64,000 nt of DNA. It comes from Adenophora triphylla var. japonica. Lineage: Eukaryota; Streptophyta; Magnoliopsida; Asterales; Campanulaceae. Made by a program: the position numbers and the translations under genes. Numbering within the stretch: the first letter of the stretch is position 1; each line of letters begins with the position of its first letter. Of this stretch, positions 47,440 through 60,845 are shown piece by piece. Location: positions 517,062-581,061 of the forward strand of contig JAFEMH010000925.1 of assembly GCA_022495995.1 (NCBI GenBank). The letters run 5' to 3'. The notes beneath the pieces were generated by a model. It did no database searches. It saw nothing but the letters and a program-made list of their open reading frames with translations, and was not told the DNA's origin.

Positions 47440-50400
47440 TGTGAGCACCCCAACCCGGCACCTAACGCGTATCCCGAGCTTGAGGAGCTCAAACTAGGAA
47501 AACCCATCTTAAATTTTTAAAACTTTTATTTCACTTTAAAAGAAAACCAATTCTCAAACTTTCAAAATAAAGTCAACTGATAATATCTCCACTCGGAGGA
47601 ATTTCAACAAATAATTCAATAAACCATAACCTGATAAATTACATTGAAAACCCTGATTAACATTGTTTAACAAAAGAGTTTTTCCATACAACTTATAAAA
47701 GAGTAATACTTAAATAGGACTCCCGACAACCTACTCATATACCTATCCTGACAAGTCCCAAAAGCAAGAGTCCAAACTCTTTCCCCGGCCTCACCGGCTC
47801 GGGCCACTGCCTCGGCACGATCTAAAACAGTAAAAGGGAAGGGGTGAGAATAAATCTCAATAAGCTATTATGAATGCAGCAAGATGCCAAATAAGATGCA
47901 ACACATAGCATGGTTACACATAGCACATTATTAAAGCGGTAAACACCTTACGTTACCTCATTTTACCTTTCCCGTCTGAACAATAAGTCGTACAACATGG
48001 GAGTAAAACTCCACTCTTTGGTGAATTGCCTCCAGCACATTCACCGCTTATAGGACTCATACTCCAGAGATCCATATAAGAAAATCAGATACTTAATCAG
48101 AGTATCCAACAATATTTCCGCTATCTGTAAAGCTTTTGGCTTAATACAGAAGCATTCCCTAATCACCAAATCGCAATGACCGTAAGGCTTTTGGCTCAAT
48201 ACAGCTGCTAGCACACCCACTCTGTGGCCACAGAGGGGAGAGGTCACAGGTATGATGAACATTCAATCACTTATAGAACAAATCAATAATTGATTGAATT
48301 CCATTATACCCCCTAATCACATGTAATATCCAAGCACATAATAGTTACTTGAAATAAAATCCACAAAAGGGATACTAATATAACAACATGGTAAAATATA
48401 CTCATGTTAAATCACTACTATAGTGCAACATTCATTTAATACACTAAACATAATACCATCAATGAATATGAATTCAATTAAGGTAACAATATAACCACAT
48501 AATCCACACCGGGATATAATATAATCAACATGCCAGATAATCCACAACTGGGATACAATATATCAATATGCCAAATAATCCACACGGGGAATACAGTACA
48601 ATGATGTAACACATATACATTCCTAACCAACACAATAGTGTAATTATAGTCTCTACACTATTCAACGAATCACCAAGGGTATGGGAGCAAGTAAGGCCAC
48701 CCTGAACCATAAACCATTTCTACGAAGTCATCACTCAACCTTGAATAATCTTAATAAAAGTTCAAGATCTACTTCCCAAGTTTGAACTACTTTGGTGAAG
48801 TGACTAACCAAGCTTATCAACCATTTTTCGGACAATATTTAAACTACTTCCCCAAATCCATTTTGACCCAATAAGACATCATGGTGTAGCCAAAGTATTC
48901 TACTTTAATCTAGGTTAAAAAGGATTAATTCATATCCGGGTTGGATTAGGTTCTACTAACTTATAATGGTTGAAAGTCATGCCACAAGGTTATTGGTGAA
49001 AATCAGCAAGAAAGGAAACTGGGAAGGTTCTGGTGACATGGGCGACCGCCCAAGTCACCATGGGCGACCGCCCAAGAGAGTTTCAAAGGAAACACAAGTT
49101 ACTGCCCTTATGGGCGACCGCACACTACCTCTTGGGCGACCGCCCAAGAGGGATTTCCAGGTAGCCAAGTTCTGACCTCATGGGCGGCCGCTCAAGCCCA
49201 TCATGGGCGACCGCCCAAGCCTATTTCCAGCAATACCCATTTTTCAAACCCCATTCTACCTATGTTCTTTTCCCTTAATCAATCTTTCCCATTCTAGGTG
49301 TTCATGAAAGAAATCCCAAATGTTTACTACCTCATTCCCAATCATTTCCACCCAAGGTAACATAACCTAAACCTAGATCATTTACCACTTGATTTTCCAC
49401 CCATTTCACTAACACACTTCAAGTTAAATCTTCTAAAACTAACTCCACCTATTTCTTACACTCTCAATCCACTTCTATGAACACTAACATCATTCTATGT
49501 CATTTACCAATTTCTCAACTCCAAGAATAATTCCAAAGCATTAAACAACCATCATTAAAAGTATACCAAGTCCTTTTTCTACTTCTTTCCATCCAAATTA
49601 AATAAACTCCTAATTTTTCCCAAATCAAAGTAAAATGTACATAATCACATACACTAACTCCATTAAGGTCATTAACATCTTACACTCATTATACCCTCAT
49701 TCCTTCAACTTAAACCCCCATCTCATAACAAAAATCAATTCAATTTTAAATAATTATTTTACTCAAATAACATCATTCAAAAATACCATAATCATTTTAT
49801 TTCCACAAATATTCATAAACACATAAAGTGAGCAATATTTAGAAAGAAGTCATAATAACTTACCTTAGAATTTTAGGATGAAATGAGGATCTTCCTAGCT
49901 TGATAGATTCCCCTAGTTGCACCAAGCACAAAAGTATAATTGGATTGGAAAATGGAGGAGAATTTAACTTGGAAATAATTTGGAAAGTGAGGCTTTCATG
50001 GGGAAGTTTCCATGGATAATTTCTTTGAAAGAAGGAGGAAGAGAATGATGAGGGAAGATGTATAAGAAGGATGGAGGAGGTATGGGAGGAGGGTGTTAAT
50101 CATTGACTAAGGGGAGGAAAGGGTGAGGGAAATAAGGGGGGAAGTCATGGCCCCCCACTCCTAATTAATTAAAGGCTTTCCACATCCTACAATAAAGCCC
50201 CTAAATGTTCAAGAAATGAAATGAACCCCTTTACTTCCTTTCTCCTACAAAAAGAAGCCTAACTACCTACATTTTATTTATTTATTCATTTCTATTATTA
50301 TACTTCTCCCAAGAACATTATTTTATTTTCCAATCATTTCATCCTAATATAAGAAATCAAATATATAAAATGAACACATAATATTAACAATAATATTAAA

Positions 50401-50449
50401 AGCATATAATATTATACTAAAACTAGTGCCTAGGGTTAGGGTCGTTACA
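47440..50449. mobile_element. 3.0-kb solo LTR, chromovirus (Tekay/Del)-like, in copia integrase
   Basis: TGTGAGCACCCC...GGGTCGTTACA, flanked by the exact duplication TACTT (47435-47439 and 50450-50454). It contains no gag-pol, so it is a solo LTR left by recombination. Size and termini resemble Tekay/Del gypsy LTRs. CT-rich sequence read on minus near 50110-50030 suggests minus orientation. Contents are otherwise AT-rich with no gene. Confidence 0.85.
49039..49217. promoter_or_regulatory. TGGGCGACCGCCCA palindrome cluster in the solo LTR
   Basis: Perfect copies at 49039-49052, 49061-49074, 49133-49146 and 49204-49217; diverged copies at 49111-49124 and 49181-49194. Arms TGGGCG/CGCCCA flank AC. 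GC-rich sites in an AT-rich LTR. Confidence 0.7.
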
Positions 50450-50454
50450 TACTT

Positions 50455-51957
50455 ACTGAACATCATCCCTAATAAAGGTCTCCAAAATTATTCCCCCACT
50501 CAATATTTATATCGTCGTACTCCGTCATATAAACACTTGCGGGTTTTTGGTTGCCTATGTTTTCCTCTTATTCCTTCCACCAAAAGAAATAAACTTCAAC
50601 CTCGGTCCGCTCCATGCGTGTTTTTGGGATACCCGCAAAATCATCGGGGATACAAGTGTTATGATCTAGCCACTCATAAAATCATAATTGCTCGCCATGT
50701 TGTTTTTGATGAGAAAACTTTCCCGTTTGCAAACCAGAAACCTTCGACTATTACTCCACAGTCCACACAAAATTCTGTATTGGATCAGTCTTTTAATTAT
50801 AATTTGTACCCTTTTTTAATACACCGGCCCAGGTCCATACTCCTCTCAGTCGGCCCAATTTTTCTCCTCCTGGGACCCCACTGGCCCAGGCACCTTCTCC
50901 AAAATATGGTCAGGCCGCTAACCCCACCAACCAGGTTGTCACTCTTGGGCCAATGCCTATTTCTTCTGGGCCACAGCCTGTTCCTGGCCCAGCTCCTTCG
51001 GCGTCTTCATCAGGTCCTTTCAGTCCCCCTCGTACTGGACCATTACCGCTTGGGGTACCTCCTTCTGTTCCCACTTTGACTCCCCCCATTCGGACAATGA
51101 CCACTAGAAGCATGAGTGGGATAGTTAAGCCCAAGCATCACTTTAATCTATTTTCCTCTTCATCTCCGTCTCCACTTCCTTCTAATCCTAAATTAGCGTT
51201 GTCCGACCCTAATTGGAAAGCAGCCATGGATGATGAATTTGATGCTCTAATTAAAAATAAGACTTGGGAACTTGTACCCCATCCCCCTAATGTGAATATA
51301 ATTCGTTGCATGTGGATCTTTTCTCACAAGAAAAATTCTGATGGTTCTTTTGAGAGGCATAAGGCCCGTCTTGTAGGTGATGGCAGGTCACAACAGGTTG
51401 GTGTTGATTGCACGGAAACGTTTAGCCCCATTGTCAAACCGGCAACAATCCGTACTGTTCTAAGCATTGCTCTTGCCAACTCTTGGTGTATCCATCAGTT
51501 GGACGTCAAGAATGCTTTCCTTCATGGCGAGTTACAGGAGACAGTTTTTATGCACCAACCAATGGGTTTCCGTGATCATGATCAACTGGACCATGTTTGT
51601 CTTCTCAAGAAATCTCTATATGGCCTGAAACAGGCTCCTCGAGCATGGTACAAGAGATTTGCGGATTTTGTGTCCACTATGGGATTCCATCACAGCCGCT
51701 CAGATCATTCGTTGTTCGTTTATAATCATGGTCGTGACACTGCCTACCTTCTCTTGTATGTCGATGACATTATTTTGGTCACTTCTTCGGATCATCATCG
51801 GAAGCATATTATGTCCACTCTTGCTTCAGAATTTGCCATGAAGGACCTTGGGGCATTGCATTATTTTCTGGGCATTGCAGTAACACATAGTCAGGGGATG
51901 GTCTATTTTTATGTCAACGGAAGTATGCAGAGGAGATTTTGGAACGGGCTGGGATGA
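50455..51957 (+). pseudogene. copia integrase end and reverse transcriptase
   Basis: Resumes after the solo LTR with LLNIIPNKGLQNYSP, then HLRVFGCLCFPL and VFLGYPQNHRGYKCYD. A frameshift at about 50850-50950 precedes the RT frame (50953-51957): WKAAMDDEFDALIKNKTWEL, VGVDCTETFSPIVKPATIR, QLDVKNAFLHGELQE (catalytic Asp), KKSLYGLKQAPRAWYKR and LLYVDDIILV (YVDD). A second frameshift near 51930 leads into RNase H. Confidence 0.9.
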
Positions 51958-52514
51958 CTTCCTGTAAGCCTTCTCACACTCCTGTTGACACAAAGGCGAA
52001 ATTGGGCAGTTCGGGTGTTGCATATGATAATCCGACGTTTTATCGCAGTTTGGTAGGGGCACTGCAATATTTGACATTTATACGCCCGAATATAAGCTAT
52101 GCAGTTCAACAGATCTGTCTCCACATGCATGATCCGCGTGTTGAGCATATGGCTGCTCTTAAGCGTATTTTACGCTATCTACCTGGGACTATTGATATGG
52201 GTCTTCACCTTTCGAGATCTTCTTGTTCTTCTCTCACAGCTTACACGGATGCCGATTGGGGAGGGTGTCCGGTTACTCGTCGTTCCACCTCCGGTTATTG
52301 TATTTTTCTTGGGGATAACTTAATTTCATGGTCATCGAAACGCCAACCTACGTTGTCTCGATCTAGTGCTGAGGCTGAATACCGAGGGGCGGTGTTGATG
52401 AGGCTTGTTGGGTTCGCAACTTGCTTCTTGAGCTTCGGCTTCCTATGTCGAAAGCTACCCTAGTCTACTGTGATGATAATATTAGTGCCATTTACTTGTC
52501 TGGCAATCTAGTCC
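51939..52514 (+). pseudogene. copia RNase H
   Basis: GALQYLTFIRPNISYAV, then AYTDADWGGCPVTRRSTSGY (first acidic residues) and SSAEAEYRG (Glu). A frameshift near 52400 shifts to LVYCDDNISAIYLSGNLV, where the 11-kb Tat element enters. The end of the domain resumes at 63583 (RTKHIELNILFVREKVEKGQ, ADIFTKGLP), with a TGA at 63675. Confidence 0.9.
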
Positions 52515-53922
52515 TGTTAGTACCCGGTCCGAAAAAAGGACTGAAGTGCAATTCGGGAAATTCAGGGACTAAATTGGCATTTGGAAGCTTTTGGACCAAG
52601 TTGGAATTTATTGAAAATTCAGGGACTAAACTGGAAAATATGGAAATTTGGGACGAAATTGATATATAAAAATTCCTGGGATTAAATGAAAGATAAAATC
52701 CTAAAGAGCGAATTGCAAAAGAAGTCATTAAAGCGGCCAAAGTGCGACTGCAAAATCGCGAGACGAAACGGATAATAATGGTACTAAATTGTGGCCAAGA
52801 TTTGCTAGATTTGCTGGAAGTGGCCGAGCTTTCTAGGCCATTGGAAACAAGGTGGCCGGCCATTCTAGGCCATTTGGGCCAAGGTTGGGCCAAGGAAGCA
52901 TTTGGCCGATCGGCCCTTCTATTAAGATAAACTTTATAACTGCCGATCGAACCTTATTTTAAGTGCCGATCGAACCTTATTTTTAAGGCCGATCGACCCT
53001 TTCAGTTTTCCCACATCACTTTCGTAACCGTTCCTCCCCAATTCCTTTCACTATATAAACCCCACTCCGCCTCACACTTTAAACACAGAATCATTCTACG
53101 GAAAACTCAAGACAAAACTTGAGATTTCCTCCATAGAAAACTTGAGACTAAACTCGAGTTTTCTAAGTCTAAATATTTTATCAAGCACGTTCTTCGAATC
53201 TTCATAGATTCGATCCAAAAGCCTTGCCATCATTAGGTAAGTCTTCTGTTTATTTTTTCTGTCTTTATTATTATTGTCTTTATTATTATGCTAGATTTAT
53301 TGTTTGCATGCTTAGTATATTTTAATTTCTTTATTTCTTGCTTATGTCATATATGCTAGATTTAGGGCTGTTTTAATATATTTAAATATGCTATAGCCGA
53401 GGATGATCTAAGGTTTCGCCCAAAGAAACCCAATGGATCTAGGAACTATTTCTTTCCTTCCACCTTAGTTATAATTATCCCATGATCAACAATCCCCCAA
53501 GGATGAACGTTGATTAGTGCACCTTCCGAGGGCCTAACTCAAAGGTTCTAGGGTGTGATCATCAACTAATTCTTTCTCTCCCCTCCTCCTTATGCATGAT
53601 CCCGTTTCTCCTATCTATTCCTGTAAACACCGCACACAACCAACACCCCACATGCTAGAAAGACCGATTCGTCGGGCAATAGGAGTGATAACGCTTCTTC
53701 TTCTGTTGTAACTTGACCCCCGAACCCAATTAACTGTTTAGCCTTTTTTTCAAAGCTTTGGGCTATATCAAAGTGGCGTGGCGACTCTCAAAATTTAAAT
53801 TAATATTTTTAATATGGTTTAAATCGAGTGTCACTAAATGAATATCCCATTTCGATCCGACATTATATGATTATTTATTTCAAACCTCCGAATGCGCGTT
53901 GCATCGGGACGGGGTATTCACA
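52515..53922 (+). repeat. 5' LTR of the non-autonomous Tat element
   Basis: TGTTAGTACCCGG...GGGGTATTCACA, 1408 bp. TATA box CTATATAAAC at 53051-53060. A word GTGGCGTGGCGACTCTC near the end (about 53774-53790) repeats the start of the PBS. Confidence 0.95.
52904..53060 (+). promoter_or_regulatory. GGCCGATCGGCC palindromes and TATA box in the LTR
   Basis: A perfect palindrome GGCCGATCGGCC (52904-52915) and three related sites with core CCGATCGA (52941-52951, 52964-52974, 52987-52998) precede the TATA box at 53051. The same cluster is in the 3' LTR at about 62559-62653. Confidence 0.65.
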
Positions 53923-53941
53923 GTGGCGACTCCGCTGGGGA
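53923..53941 (+). other. primer binding site
   Basis: GTGGCGACTCCGCTGGGGA follows the LTR end directly. It resembles the complement of a tRNA-Arg 3' end, the primer class reported for Ogre/Tat elements; the tRNA identity is from memory. Confidence 0.6.
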
Positions 53942-54660
53942 CTGTTTTGAAACTTTTTCAAACTAAGTGGGTCAGACTTTCGTTTTCTTGTATGGTGTTG
54001 TATTTTACTTTCTTTTTCTTTTCCTTCTATTCTTAACTGTTGCATTGCATGCATGCATCTCATGTAAAATAAAAATAAATCCTTTTCTTTTTTACTTAAA
54101 AAGAATTAGACTTTTTACCTCACACTACCACTAGAGTCCGTGTCACACTGCACAGACACCCTTTAACCCATCGGAGAAGCCAAAGTGCGGGAAGTGTGGT
54201 GATCATGTCGCCTCCCTTCCGAGTCTCACTTGGCCATCCACTCATCAGTGCGCTTCGGCTGCACGGTGGGAGCCTGAAACCTAACCCTTGTGTCACCCAC
54301 TTTACTAGGAATACACTCCATGTGACCGGTTGGTTTGACTAGCCTTTTTATGTAGACAATTAATAAGGTCTTTATGCTAAGTCGCCACGAACCAATGATA
54401 AGTCAAGATCTATCGAGAGAGAAAAGAACACAAAAATTTTGATTTCCTTTTAAAGGATGTGCCATGTAAGGTCGAGTGCTTGTTAAAAGATCTTGTCTTA
54501 TCATAGGTCTGTAGTACTTCCCATAAATATCATCTTAAATGTCTATATGAGACGGTTAGTCGTTAGGATCCACCACTTTAGGACCTTTAGTTAGTTGCGA
54601 AAAAGGGGTATCCCTTCCAACCAAGAGTAGGTTCTATAAAATAGAGGGCTTTTTTGTAAA
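53942..54660. other. leader region of the non-autonomous Tat element
   Basis: No gene or repeat recognised between the PBS and the 30-bp array. It probably includes the untranslated leader and packaging signals. Confidence 0.5.
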
Positions 54661-54679
54661 TAAAGTGCTTAACTATCCC

Positions 54680-55930
54680 TCATTTCTAGGACCCTCCGAG
54701 GTCCACTCTTCATTTCTAGGACCCTCCGAGGTCCGCTCCTCATTTCTAGGACCCTTCAAGGTCCACTCTTCATTTTTAGGACCCTTCGAGGTCCGCTCCT
54801 CATTTCTAGGACCCTCCGAGGTCCACTCTTCATTTCTAGGACCCTCCGAGGTCCGCTCCTCATTTCTAGGACCCTTCAAGGTCCACTCTTCATTTTTAGG
54901 ACCCTTCGAGGTCCGCTCCTCATTTCTAGGACCCTTCAAGGTCCACTCTTCATTTTTAGGACCCTTCGAGGTCCGCTCCTCATTTCTAGGACCCTCCGAG
55001 GTCCACTCTTCATTTCTAGGACCCTCCGAGGTCCGCTCCTCATTTCTAGGACCCTTCAAGGTCCACTCTTCATTTTTAGGACCCTCCGAGGTCCACTCTT
55101 CATTTCTAGGACCCTCCGAGGTCCGCTCCTCATTTCTAGGACCCTTCAAGGTCCACTCTTCATTTTTAGGACCCTTCGAGGTCCGCTCCTCATTTTTAGG
55201 ACCCTCCGAGGTCCACTCCTCATTTCTAGGACCCTTCAAGGTCCACTCTTCATTTCTAGGACCCTCCGAGGTCCACTCTTCATTTCTAGGACCCTCCGAG
55301 GTCCGCTCCTCATTTCTAGGACCCTTCAAGGTCCACTCTTCATTTTTAGGACCCTCCGAGGTCCGCTCCTCATTTCTAGGACCCTCCGAGGTCCGCTCTC
55401 CAGTTCTAGGACCCTCCGAGGTCCGCTCTTCATTTCTAGGACCCTCCGAGGTCCGCTCTTCATTTCTAGGACCCTCCGAGGTCCGCTCCTCATTTCTAGG
55501 ACCCTTCGAGGTCCGCTCCTCATTTCTAGGACCCTCCGAGGTCCACTCCTCATTTCTAGGACCCTCTGAGGTCCGCTCTTCATTTCTAGGACCCTCCGAG
55601 GTCCGCTCCTCATTTCTAGGACCCTTCGAGGTCCGCTCCTCATTTCTAGGACCCTCCGAGGTCCACTCTTTATTTCTAGGACCCTCCGAGGTCCGCTCTT
55701 CATTTCTAGGACCCTCCGAGGTCCACTCTTCATTTCTAAGACCCTCCGAGGTCCGCTCTCCATCTCTAGGACCCTCCGAGGTCCGCTCTCCATCTCTAGG
55801 ACCCTCCGAGGTCCGCTCCTCATTTCTAGGACCCTCCGAGGTCCGCTCCTCATTTCTAGGACCCTCCGAAGTCCACTCTCCATTTCTAGGACCCTCCGAG
55901 GTCCGCTCTTTACTTCTTGGACCCTTCAAG
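54680..55930. repeat. 30-bp tandem repeat, about 42 copies
   Basis: Unit: CATTTCTAGGACCCTCCGAG then GTCCRCTCYT. Each unit has the inverted repeat GGACC-ctccga/cttcaa-GGTCC. Copies alternate in small variants, suggesting higher-order 60- and 90-bp blocks. The period is a multiple of three, so 420-430-codon frames are open on both strands; they are artefacts. Confidence 0.95.
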
Positions 55931-56570
55931 GTCCACACCCTCTACTGCGGACCGCTCTAGGATCGGCCTCTATCTTGGACCGTTCAAGGTCCACTCTTTG
56001 ACCCTTCGTGGTGCTCTTCCTATACTATGTCCACTCTCCCAATCTTGGACCATTCAAGGTCCACTTCTCATATCTTGGACCGTTCAAGGTCCACTCCTCG
56101 TATCTTGGGCCGTTCAAGGTCCGCTCCTCTTCTCTTGGACCCTTCAAGGTTCACTCCTCTTCTCTTGGACCCTTTAAGGTCCACTCCTCTTCTCTTGGAC
56201 CCTTTAAGGTCCACTCCTCTTCTCTTGGACCCTTTAAGGACCACTCCTCGTCTCTTGGACCCTTCAAGGTCCACACTCCTCATATCTTGGACCGTTCAAG
56301 GTCCACTTCTCATCTTTTGGACCCTTCTAGGTCCACTTCTTCTACTTTGTACCATTCAAGGTCCACTCCTCAATTTAGGACCCTTCGAGGTCCACTTTCT
56401 CTATCTAGGACCATTAAAGGTCCACCCTTCCACCTGAGACTCTTCGAGGTCCACCCCTCGTCTCTTGGACCATCCATGGTCCATTCCTCTACCTTTGACC
56501 ACCCACGGTCTACATCCTTCAAGTTAGGACCCTTCAAAGTTCTACCTCTTATCTCTTGAACCTTCCATAG
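55931..56570. repeat. degenerate continuation of the GGACC...GGTCC array
   Basis: Units of about 31-35 bp with TCTTGGACCNTTCAAGGTCC gradually lose identity towards 56570. Confidence 0.85.
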
Positions 56571-56894
56571 TCTGCTCCCTTAGCCTTAAAACCATCCATA
56601 GTTTAGATCCTTTATCTCTAGCACCCTTCAGCCAAAGACTATCCAAGGCCAATCCTCACCCAATACCAAATTAACTCACCTAGATCACCCTCACTTATAT
56701 TTGACCAAGGATCGAGTCATCTTCCTCTCCTTTTTTCACCAAACGGACTCTTTTACATTCATCCTCTCTCTTTCTCTAAACTTAACCCTGGTTGTATCAT
56801 CAATCGGGGCCCCCTCGAACTACGGTGACCTGAGACTCATACCTTAAATGGTAAGGGTTACGTAGGCAACTTCAGCCCGGTCAAACTCAAAATT

Positions 56895-57533
56895 GTGGAG
56901 GTCAAATATTTTCTCAAGGATGCCTTAAGATTAATTATGAATCTAATTCAACTCATTGGTTTGACTCTGTCGTATGTTCTTACAGAATTCTGCATCATGT
57001 CTATGGAGAAAAGCATTGGAGCCCTTAAAGAAGTCTCAGACATGAGGTTGGGAGTGATCAACCTCCTCAAAGACATGCATGAAATTGAGCAATACCATTT
57101 GTCTTGCATTCACGAGTGCTTGAGAAGAGATCCTCCTCCTGTGCAATTCCAGAGTCCCTATCATCCACATGCTTATGGTCCCACTTATGGTCCAACACAT
57201 CAGAATGTCTCATTCAGGATGCCTGCTGTGGCCACCAACCAACTAAAGGCACCAATACCCGAGAAGGAGATCAACAAGGAACATTTTGATGACTTAGGAA
57301 TGCCTGTGGGTGAGTTCTTCGACATTTTGGTGGAAAAGAGTTTGATCAAGCCGCTCGAGAATTACAAGCCTATTAACCCGAGATCTAACTTGGATACATC
57401 CAAGTTTTGCAGATACCACAAGTACATTGGGCATACCACTGACAACTGTAAGCGGCTGAAACGCTTGATTCAAAATTTGATCAACCAAGGCCTCATTAAT
57501 GAAGAAGCCCTCGTACTTCAAGGAAGGATTTAG
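56895..57533 (+). pseudogene. gag C-terminal fragment
   Basis: A 212-residue frame. Its end reads LDTSKFCRYHKYIGHTTDNC followed by KRLKRLIQNLINQGLI: a Cys, His, Gly-His, Cys zinc-knuckle-like motif with the LK-x-x-IQ-x-L-I-x-x-G-x-I helix that closes gag in Tat polyproteins. EFFDILVEKSLIKPL is also gag-like. The frame stops before any protease. The N-terminal half (MSMEKSIGALKEVSD) is not recognised. Probably the last coding trace of gag-pol; whether it is still translated is unknown. Confidence 0.6.
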
Positions 57534-59990
57534 ATTCATTCAGTCTTGTAGGTTCTAGTGTGTCTTTCTTACTTCCACTTTGGGCATTGATATGTAATGT
57601 CCACTTTAGATTAGTTGCTTCAATAATAAAAGAGTCTTTCTTTCTTTTCTCTCTAGACTTGAGACATAATCTCGCATTACTTTCAAGAAAGAATTGTTTT
57701 ATTTATAATTATCAATTGGTTGCTAATCTCACTGATTAACCCACCGGCTAATAAAGTAAACAATGAATGAATGCTTTGATTGGAGTAAACAACTCACCAT
57801 CCCTTCCTTATATACACCATCTCTATACATCCCTCTCTCATACACTCTTCCCATACTCCACCATATACTTTCCATACACTATCGCCAGACCCTCTCCTTG
57901 TACACTCCCCCTATGCTCCCTCGAGCCTACACTTCCCCAAATACACTCTCCTCCACTTGACCTCCTTTCCATATGGTCAAGACAAACACAAAGACCGTTG
58001 TTGCTCATCATCAGAAAATAGCTGCTCACGCCACTACAATTTAAAGAAGATGCAAGGAGTTGTTCCTATCCTTCACAAGTGTTGCATGAATATCAACTTG
58101 GGGCTCACCAACCCCCCAATCTCGCGTCTCCTCTGATTTTCCATTCGATCGATAAGCTTTCATTGAATATGCTCACATATCTTTCTCATGGTCCGAATAC
58201 ATTCTGCCTTACTTAATAAGTCGGTTAAATAAGTTTGCATTTATTTTAAATACTCTTTTGAGAATGCTATCCAATAGCGATTGAAGCTTAAACCTCTCAC
58301 CATAGGAAGCTATAACCTTATCCTTACCCTTTCATTTCAAGATCGACAAGTTTTGAAACCCCAAGAAAGAAGCCCATACTAGGGGCTCCCTTGATTCACA
58401 AAGGAAGTAATCACCTCCAAGCTCAAGAAAGGCGGAATGCGAAAGAAACTCATACAAGGGGCTCCCTCGAAGGGACCACCTCCAAACCCAAGAAGGAAAA
58501 GGTAAAATCATCCTAAGGCATACACTAGGGGCTATCGCGAGCAAACAAATCCGAAGGCCTTTCTCGATAAGAGGGTGTTAAAAAAAAAAAAAAAAAAAAA
58601 ACTTCATCACCCCGAAGTGAACCTCCCAAAGGTTGTGAAAATGAGACATCGAGTGAAAGTCCTATCGTGATCAAGTTACCTGCCGAAAGGTTGTGAAAAC
58701 GAGACATCGAGTGAAAGTCCTATCATGATCAAGTTACCTGCTGAAACCACAACAAACTCGCGAGAAGAAGCAACAAAGATTCCCTCTTGGACAAATCCCA
58801 TAAACCCATTCCAAAGTCCATCCTCTCACTTTTAGAGGATTCCATCACCACCCTTGACCTTATCAAAATTAAAGTTAACCTCACTCTTAGAGGTTCTGAA
58901 GAAGCAGCAACAAGAAAATCCCTTCACCTTAGAGATCCCAAACACATCCCGCAAACCAACATCTCAGCAAAAGGCCCAGCCGACCTCTCACTTTAAGAGG
59001 TCATGTTAATCATCAACTAATGATCGATCGCAATCCAAAGCCCAGCTACAACCGCTACCGGATGGAATTCTCAAAAGATTATTTAAAAGAAATGCATATT
59101 CAGATTTTTGAGTTACTTGTTATCCTACGTGAGCATATTACATATTCTCTCAAAAGTTTGGGAACTCGTCCTATTCTTGAAATTCGTTCATTCGACTCCT
59201 CAAACACTGTCTGCAAAAGTCTCACTGGGGCTTCGCATCCGTGCCTCTCAGCGGCACTCCGGTAAAAGCAAGGAGACACACGCCAGGGACTACTCCCCTC
59301 GGCTTGCGAGAACAAAGGAACAAAGAATCTTCACTTGAAGGAATGAAAAAATCTTTGGGTTATAATCAGTCAATTCCCACCTTTTCTTCCACCCCAATCT
59401 TTTTTCTATTTTTCATTCTTTCCCATGAAGGAGATCAATGCAACGGCAGCCCGCACCACAATTACCACCGAACAGAGCAGCAAGCAACAACGGAACATCC
59501 TTCTCCTTCTAAAGACAAGACAGATTTCACCTTCAAATCAAAACATTCATTTGTTTACCTATATAATTGGAATTTGATAAACCAATCAGTGAGATCCATT
59601 CACGAGCAATCAAGATATAATTCTGAATAAAATAATTCTTCAAATGTCTCGACAAGTCTTCTTTTTCTACATCATAGGAAAATAGAGCCAAACACTGTCT
59701 TTCTGTCTGCAGGGGCTTCCATACACTTTTCCACACCTTGTGATGCTTATACTCTCCCAAAAGAGTCAAACCCAAAAGCGAAAGTGTCATACACGAACTC
59801 GGGATCCATTCCCACCTTCGAAAAAATGCGCCCCTGCACATATACATTTCCGAGTCTTGTCCAGCGACTGATTGACCATTGTTCGAAACGAGGGGTCGCC
59901 CCCGTGGCCGCAAGATGACTCTGTCTGCAAATAGGGATGCATTGAATCTCTCCCAGCCGGGGCTTTTGCTAAGCTGTTCTCTCAGGCTCT
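57534..59990. other. post-gag non-coding region
   Basis: No gene recognised. Holds a short A tract (about 58577-58600), two copies of a 59-bp repeat (about 58626-58745, AAAGGTTGTGAAAAYGAGAC...) and GAGG/CTCC-rich words. Confidence 0.5.
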
Positions 59991-60000
59991 CTTTACCAGA

Positions 60001-60130
60001 TTCCCTTCAGGCTTGCTTTGCATCATCAACTGGGGCTTCGCCATTCCCTTCAGGCTTGCTTTGCATCATCAACTGGGGCTTCGCCATTCCCTTCAGGTTT
60101 GCTTTGCATTATCGACTGGGGCTTCGCCAA
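60001..60130. repeat. 43-bp tandem repeat, 3 copies
   Basis: TTCCCTTCAGGCTTGCTTTG followed by CATCATCAACTGGGGCTTCGCCA, starting at 60001, 60044 and 60087. Confidence 0.9.
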
Positions 60131-60574
60131 GGTCACTTCATCAAACAGTGGGGCTCCCCTCAACAAAAATGGGTCGACTATGTGGTTCTTCAGAAAAGGC
60201 CAAAGGGCTCTAATCGAGGCTCCGACGAAGTCATGTCTAGCAAGAAGGGCATCCCTTGTCATCAAGATCAGCATGTGGCAAACTCTTTGAGTCAGTTAGA
60301 AATATAATTGATCATAAGGCCTCTTTATCAAATAAACATGCTTTCAAAATACTGTCCTCCTTGGTACCTTGTTTACAAAAATCACTCTTTGGTCTCCACA
60401 AATTTTCAAACTCTTCAAATCTATCAAAAACGTATCTCTGTGACTCTCAAGATGACTCGGCCCTTATCTCTGGACATCAAACCTACCTAAACCCACCTTC
60501 TATCATCGACACTTACTCGGCCTCGCCTAGTTTAAACCAATAACCTTTCCGCTCAAACTGCCTTGTTTAGACTT

Positions 60575-60845
60575 ACCGCAAATGTAAAACCCTAGCCTCA
60601 AACCTAGGTGACAAATACCTCTCTAAACCCTAGCCTCATGTCTAGGTGACAAATACCTCTCTAAACCCTAGCCTCAAGCCTAGGTGACAAATACCTTTCT
60701 AAACCCTAGCCTCAAGCCTAGGTGACAAATACCTTTCTAAACCCTAGCCTCAAGCCTAGGTGACAAATACCTTTCTAAACCTTAGCCTTAAGCCTAGGTG
60801 ACAAATACCTCTCTAAACCCTAGCCTTAAGCCTAGGAAACAAGAC
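60575..60845. repeat. 38-bp tandem repeat, about 7 copies
   Basis: CTAAACCCTAGCCTCAAGCC followed by TAGGTGACAAATACCTCT. CCTAG...CTAGG is an inverted repeat in each unit. It contains one AAACCCTA per unit but is not a telomeric array. Confidence 0.9.

Noticed and set aside
54665..55960. A 431-codon frame on + and a 421-codon frame on -
   Set aside because: Both are products of a 30-bp tandem repeat whose period is a multiple of three; the translated text is a 10-residue repeat with no domain.
60575..60845. Possible interstitial telomeric repeat (AAACCCTA)
   Set aside because: Only one such word per 38-bp unit; it is an internal array of the Tat-type element.
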